From a virus, in the IMG/VR virus record IMGVR_UViG_3300027759_002999, positions 1 through 21,139 of that record: 21,139 bases of DNA. One strand, written 5' to 3'. The position numbers and the translations under genes were made by a program. This document shows positions 20,495-21,139 of this stretch, piece after piece (position 1 is the stretch's first letter; the number at the start of each line of letters is the position of its first letter). The notes below the pieces were generated by a model. The model saw only the letters and a program-made list of their open reading frames with translations, was not told where the DNA came from and ran no database searches.

Positions 20495-21139
20495 GTGGTT
20501 GATAATACTAAGGAAAAGGACGACTTCGAATTTGAAGTCGAGAACGAAGCCCCGGCAAATGCCAAGGGGGCTAAGCCGGAAGTTGACATCGAGATTGAGG
20601 ATGACACTCCGGTAGAAGACCGGGGTAAGACCCCGATGCCCAAGGCTCTGGTTGATGAGCTGGAAGCCGACGAGCTGGAGGACTACTCCGACAAGGTCAA
20701 GACCCGTCTGAAGCAGATGAAGAAGGTCTGGCACGACGAACGCCGGGAAAAGGAGGCTGCTGTCCGGGAACAGCACGAAGCCATTAACCTTGCCCGCCGT
20801 GTCGTCGATGAGAACCGCCGCCTGAAGAACAGCCTGTCTCAGGGTGAGAGGATGCTGGTCGATACCTCCAAGAACTCTGCGGAAATGGAGATGGCTGCGG
20901 CGCGGAAAGCCTATAAGGAAGCGTACGAAGCCGGGGACTCGGACAAGGTTGTCGAGGCTCAGGAAAAGATGACAGACGCTAACTACCGGCTGCAGCAGCT
21001 AAAAAGCTATAGGCCTACTTTACAAGCTCCAGAACCTGAGGTAGAAATTGCTCAGGACGTGGCCCAAGCTCCGCGTCTCGACCCTAAGACTACTGCGTGG
21101 CAAGAGCGCAATACGTGGTGGGGAACAGACGTGGAGATG
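20495..21139 (+). CDS. Acidic coiled-coil structural protein, probable scaffolding (partial, C-terminus off the window)
   Basis: GTG at 20495 with a perfect AGGAGG 5-6 nt upstream opens a frame that runs to the right edge (215 codons). The N-terminus is acidic (KDDFEFEVENEAPANAKGAK). A long charged helix region with coiled-coil character follows (VKTRLKQMKKVWHDERREKE, then ARRVVDENRRLKNSL). A Pro/Gln/Ala linker comes near residue 170, then TTAWQERNTWWGTDVEM. Position after portal and co-chaperonin, and the acidic coiled-coil make-up, suit a scaffolding protein. The Trp-rich WQERNTWWG segment also occurs in phage minor structural proteins, so this is a position-based call. Confidence 0.65.
   Translation, partial: MVDNTKEKDDFEFEVENEAPANAKGAKPEVDIEIEDDTPVEDRGKTPMPKALVDELEADELEDYSDKVKTRLKQMKKVWHDERREKEAAVREQHEAINLARRVVDENRRLKNSLSQGERMLVDTSKNSAEMEMAAARKAYKEAYEAGDSDKVVEAQEKMTDANYRLQQLKSYRPTLQAPEPEVEIAQDVAQAPRLDPKTTAWQERNTWWGTDVEM

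Overview
The window is part of a tailed double-stranded DNA phage genome (Caudoviricetes, probably podovirus-like). The right arm is a rightward late cluster that starts with small terminase, large terminase and portal. The left arm is a dense leftward early/middle block with a family A DNA polymerase, a VRR-NUC nuclease, a MoxR-type AAA+ ATPase and a von Willebrand A protein, and many short unknown genes. No integrase, CI-like repressor, tRNA, rRNA, insertion sequence or CRISPR array was seen. A GcrA-like protein at the left edge suggests an alphaproteobacterial host, because GcrA works with CcrM/GANTC methylation in that class. This host call is inference.

Layout. (1) 1-4562, leftward operon from promoter P1 (4586-4614): VRR-NUC nuclease, DNA polymerase, two small unknowns and a 105-aa unknown, SAM methyltransferase, glycosyltransferase, GcrA-like protein (cut by the edge). 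Most junctions are 1-4 bp overlaps. (2) 4643-10108, leftward operon from P2 (10187-10215): AAA+ ATPase, 23-aa membrane peptide, VWA/metallopeptidase-like protein, three unknowns including a phage family that accompanies MoxR/VWA pairs, two further unknowns, and a 59-aa ribbon-helix-helix/BrnA-like protein. (3) 10229-13274, leftward operon from P3 (13359-13387): ten small or medium unknowns, including a zinc-ribbon-like protein, two paralogues with a Cys motif and a two-helix membrane protein. (4) 13390-14100, noncoding: inverted repeats, a 13-bp tandem repeat, AACTATCAG iteron-like repeats and stacked GC hairpins including a classic leftward terminator. It is the best origin candidate. (5) 14101-14757, a single leftward gene from P4 (14815-14843). 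(6) 14883-15233, pyrimidine-rich noncoding region between the two arms. (7) 15234-21139, rightward late genes: TerS, TerL (apparent CTG start), portal, 64-aa unknown, GroES-like co-chaperonin, and an acidic coiled-coil protein, probably scaffolding, cut by the right edge.

The most unusual feature is a 16-bp perfect palindrome, CCTGATACGTATCAGG. It occurs seven times exactly, plus once with one outer base changed, only between 4.6 and 14.9 kb. It lies next to the four near-consensus leftward promoters or 21-31 bp upstream of start codons. It looks like the operator or leader element of a phage-specific regulon. A second large-scale signal is the near absence of GANTC in the left 14.9 kb (one site found by eye), against twelve in the right 6.2 kb.
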